In this document: piece after piece, positions 7,259-8,548 of the stretch
Numbering within the stretch: the stretch's first letter is position 1
How the letters are laid out: the number at the start of each line of letters is the position of its first letter
DNA from: JAYWGN01 sp043778255
Lineage (GTDB): Bacteria; Bacteroidota; Bacteroidia; Chitinophagales; Chitinophagaceae
Reading direction: 5' to 3'
NCBI GenBank assembly: GCA_043778255.1
Contig: JAYWGN010000018.1
Span: 1-8,548 of the forward strand
DNA length: 8,548 bases
The notes under the pieces: generated by a model
Told to the model about the DNA's origin: nothing
Seen by the model: the letters and a program-made list of their open reading frames with translations, nothing else
Databases searched by the model: none
Translations under genes and position numbers: made by a program

Positions 7259-8515
7259 ATGATTAAAGAAAAATTTATAGTACCTACTAGTTATAAAAAA
7301 TGGAGTGTGGCACTCGGTGCAATTGGCATTATAACACTTATATTAGGCATAGCCACATTTTATGGCAACCCCGACAAAGAGGGACGTTTTTGGGGTTCGT
7401 TATTATACAACTCTGTATTCTTTTTATTAATAACTAATGCAAGTATGTTTTTTATATGTGCTACTACACTAGCATTAGGAGGTTGGCAAATGGCATTTAG
7501 GCGATTGCCAGAGGCTATTAGTACTTGTGTAAAAATATTTGCACCAATTACACTAGTTATATTGCTTTGTATATTGTATATGGATAAAACCGATGTATAC
7601 CATTGGTTAGATAAAGGTCTATATGAAAAAGGCGGGGAACATTACGATAAAATATTAAATGCCAAAAAAGGCTTTTTAAATAAAACATTTTTTACCGTAT
7701 GGACTTTACTAACCCTTATAGGATGGATATTTTTGGGGCAAAGGATGCGTAATTTATCTGAAGAAAGTGATAAAACGATGTATGATTTAGAAACGGGCAA
7801 AAAGTACATTTTTAAAAATACCGTATCGGCATCATTATTTATAGTATGGTTTGCACTTACTGTTGCTAGTACAGTGCCTTGGTTATGGTTTATGAGTATT
7901 GATGCACATTGGTATAGTACCATGTACAGTTGGTACACATTTGCTAGTTCGTTTGTAGCAGGTATGTCGTTAGTGGCTATTTACTTTATATACCTCAAGG
8001 GTAAAGGTTATTTGGAGTATGCAAGTGAGGAGCATTTACATGATATTGGTAAGTTTATGTTTGCCTTCTCCGTATTTTGGACGTACCTATGGTTTAGCCA
8101 GTTTATGCTAATATGGTACGCTAATATACCAGAAGAAACCGTTTACTTTCACCAAAGGTCGCAAGGTGCTTATAGAGGAATATTTTTTTTAAATTTAATA
8201 ATCAATTTTCTTGCTCCGTTGTTAATATTAATGCGACGTGGTGCAAAACGTAATTATATGCTTATTACCATAATGGCCTGTGTTATTATATTTGGGCATT
8301 GGATCGACTTTTTTCAAATGGTACAACCAGGTATAGTTAACAATGTACACCACAAGGGGCACCACATGAGTCCTAACTTGGGTTGGTTTGAGTTTGGTAT
8401 AGCTGCAGGGTTTGTAGGGTTATTAATGTTTCAGGTAGGTAAGGCATTAAGTAAAGTGCCGTTATTGGCTATTAACCATCCGTTTACTAAGGAAAGTGTA
8501 ATACACCATACCTAG
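7259..8515 (+). CDS. actF: ActF, second NrfD-like membrane subunit of Alternative Complex III
   Basis: Polytopic membrane subunit (418 residues), often named quinol:cytochrome c oxidoreductase quinone-binding subunit 2. It is homologous to ActC and sits beside it in the membrane; a role in proton transfer rather than quinol oxidation is proposed for this family. About ten hydrophobic segments are visible, from residue 15 to 395. Hallmarks are GGWQMAFRRLPEAIS (74-88), MSIDAHWYSTMYSWYTFASSF (212-232), EEHLHDIGKFMFAFSVFWTYLWFSQFMLIWYANIPEET (258-293, read by its key residues E258, H259, W274 and E292/E293) and GHWIDFFQMVQPG (346-358). A His cluster HHKGHH lies at 364-369 before the last helix. 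The ATG at 7259 follows a 66-nt spacer and gives the expected MIKEKFIVP start. The gene is complete, with its TAG at 8513. Confidence 0.95.
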   Translation: MIKEKFIVPTSYKKWSVALGAIGIITLILGIATFYGNPDKEGRFWGSLLYNSVFFLLITNASMFFICATTLALGGWQMAFRRLPEAISTCVKIFAPITLVILLCILYMDKTDVYHWLDKGLYEKGGEHYDKILNAKKGFLNKTFFTVWTLLTLIGWIFLGQRMRNLSEESDKTMYDLETGKKYIFKNTVSASLFIVWFALTVASTVPWLWFMSIDAHWYSTMYSWYTFASSFVAGMSLVAIYFIYLKGKGYLEYASEEHLHDIGKFMFAFSVFWTYLWFSQFMLIWYANIPEETVYFHQRSQGAYRGIFFLNLIINFLAPLLILMRRGAKRNYMLITIMACVIIFGHWIDFFQMVQPGIVNNVHHKGHHMSPNLGWFEFGIAAGFVGLLMFQVGKALSKVPLLAINHPFTKESVIHHT

Positions 8516-8517
8516 TT

Positions 8518-8541
8518 AATTAATAATGAAGAATTAATAAT
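8518..8541 (+). repeat. 10-bp AT-rich direct repeat after actF
   Basis: AATTAATAAT occurs at 8518-8527 and 8532-8541 (14-base period), immediately after the actF stop. It is the same style of AT-rich repeated spacer as that before actC. The window ends at 8548, so the whole array cannot be seen. Confidence 0.5.
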
Positions 8542-8548
8542 TGAGGAG

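Overview
The window is a stretch of a Bacteroidota chromosome carrying most of an Alternative Complex III (ACIII, act) operon. ACIII is the quinol:electron-acceptor oxidoreductase that replaces the bc1 complex in many members of this phylum. The assignment rests on the gene order actB-actC-actD-actE-actF, on family hallmarks in each protein, on the lipoprotein-type signal of ActE, and on A-rich leaders without Shine-Dalgarno sequences, which are typical of Bacteroidota. I cannot place it below phylum with confidence. All genes are on the + strand.

Layout: 1-2230 is the 3' three quarters of actB (5' end outside the window; actA would be expected further upstream). 2246-4332 holds two genes that do not belong to the complex: a 515-residue lipoprotein with a JAMM/MPN+-like metalloprotease signature, and a 178-residue secreted protein resembling DUF6705. 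4401-5843 is actC, 5878-6465 actD, 6485-7192 actE and 7259-8515 actF. The last 33 bases are AT-rich intergenic sequence. No RNA gene, CRISPR array or recognisable transposase is present, and no gene-free stretch exceeds 70 bases.

How the genes work together: ActC and ActF are polytopic NrfD-like membrane subunits, with ActC the likely quinol-oxidising one. ActB carries four Fe-S clusters that receive the electrons. ActE is a lipid-anchored mono-haem cytochrome c that passes them on to soluble cytochrome c or directly to a haem-copper oxidase. ActD is a small two-helix subunit.

The most interesting point is the interruption between actB and actC. The two foreign genes are far more AT-rich than the operon around them and have different codon habits. 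They are bracketed by a perfect 10-bp direct repeat (2238-2247 and 4341-4350; 13 of 14 bases match when extended leftwards). Removing one repeat copy plus the insert would leave a 67-nt actB-actC spacer, similar to the other spacers of the operon. This looks like a horizontally acquired two-gene cassette landed in a respiratory operon, in the orientation of transcription and without a visible terminator.
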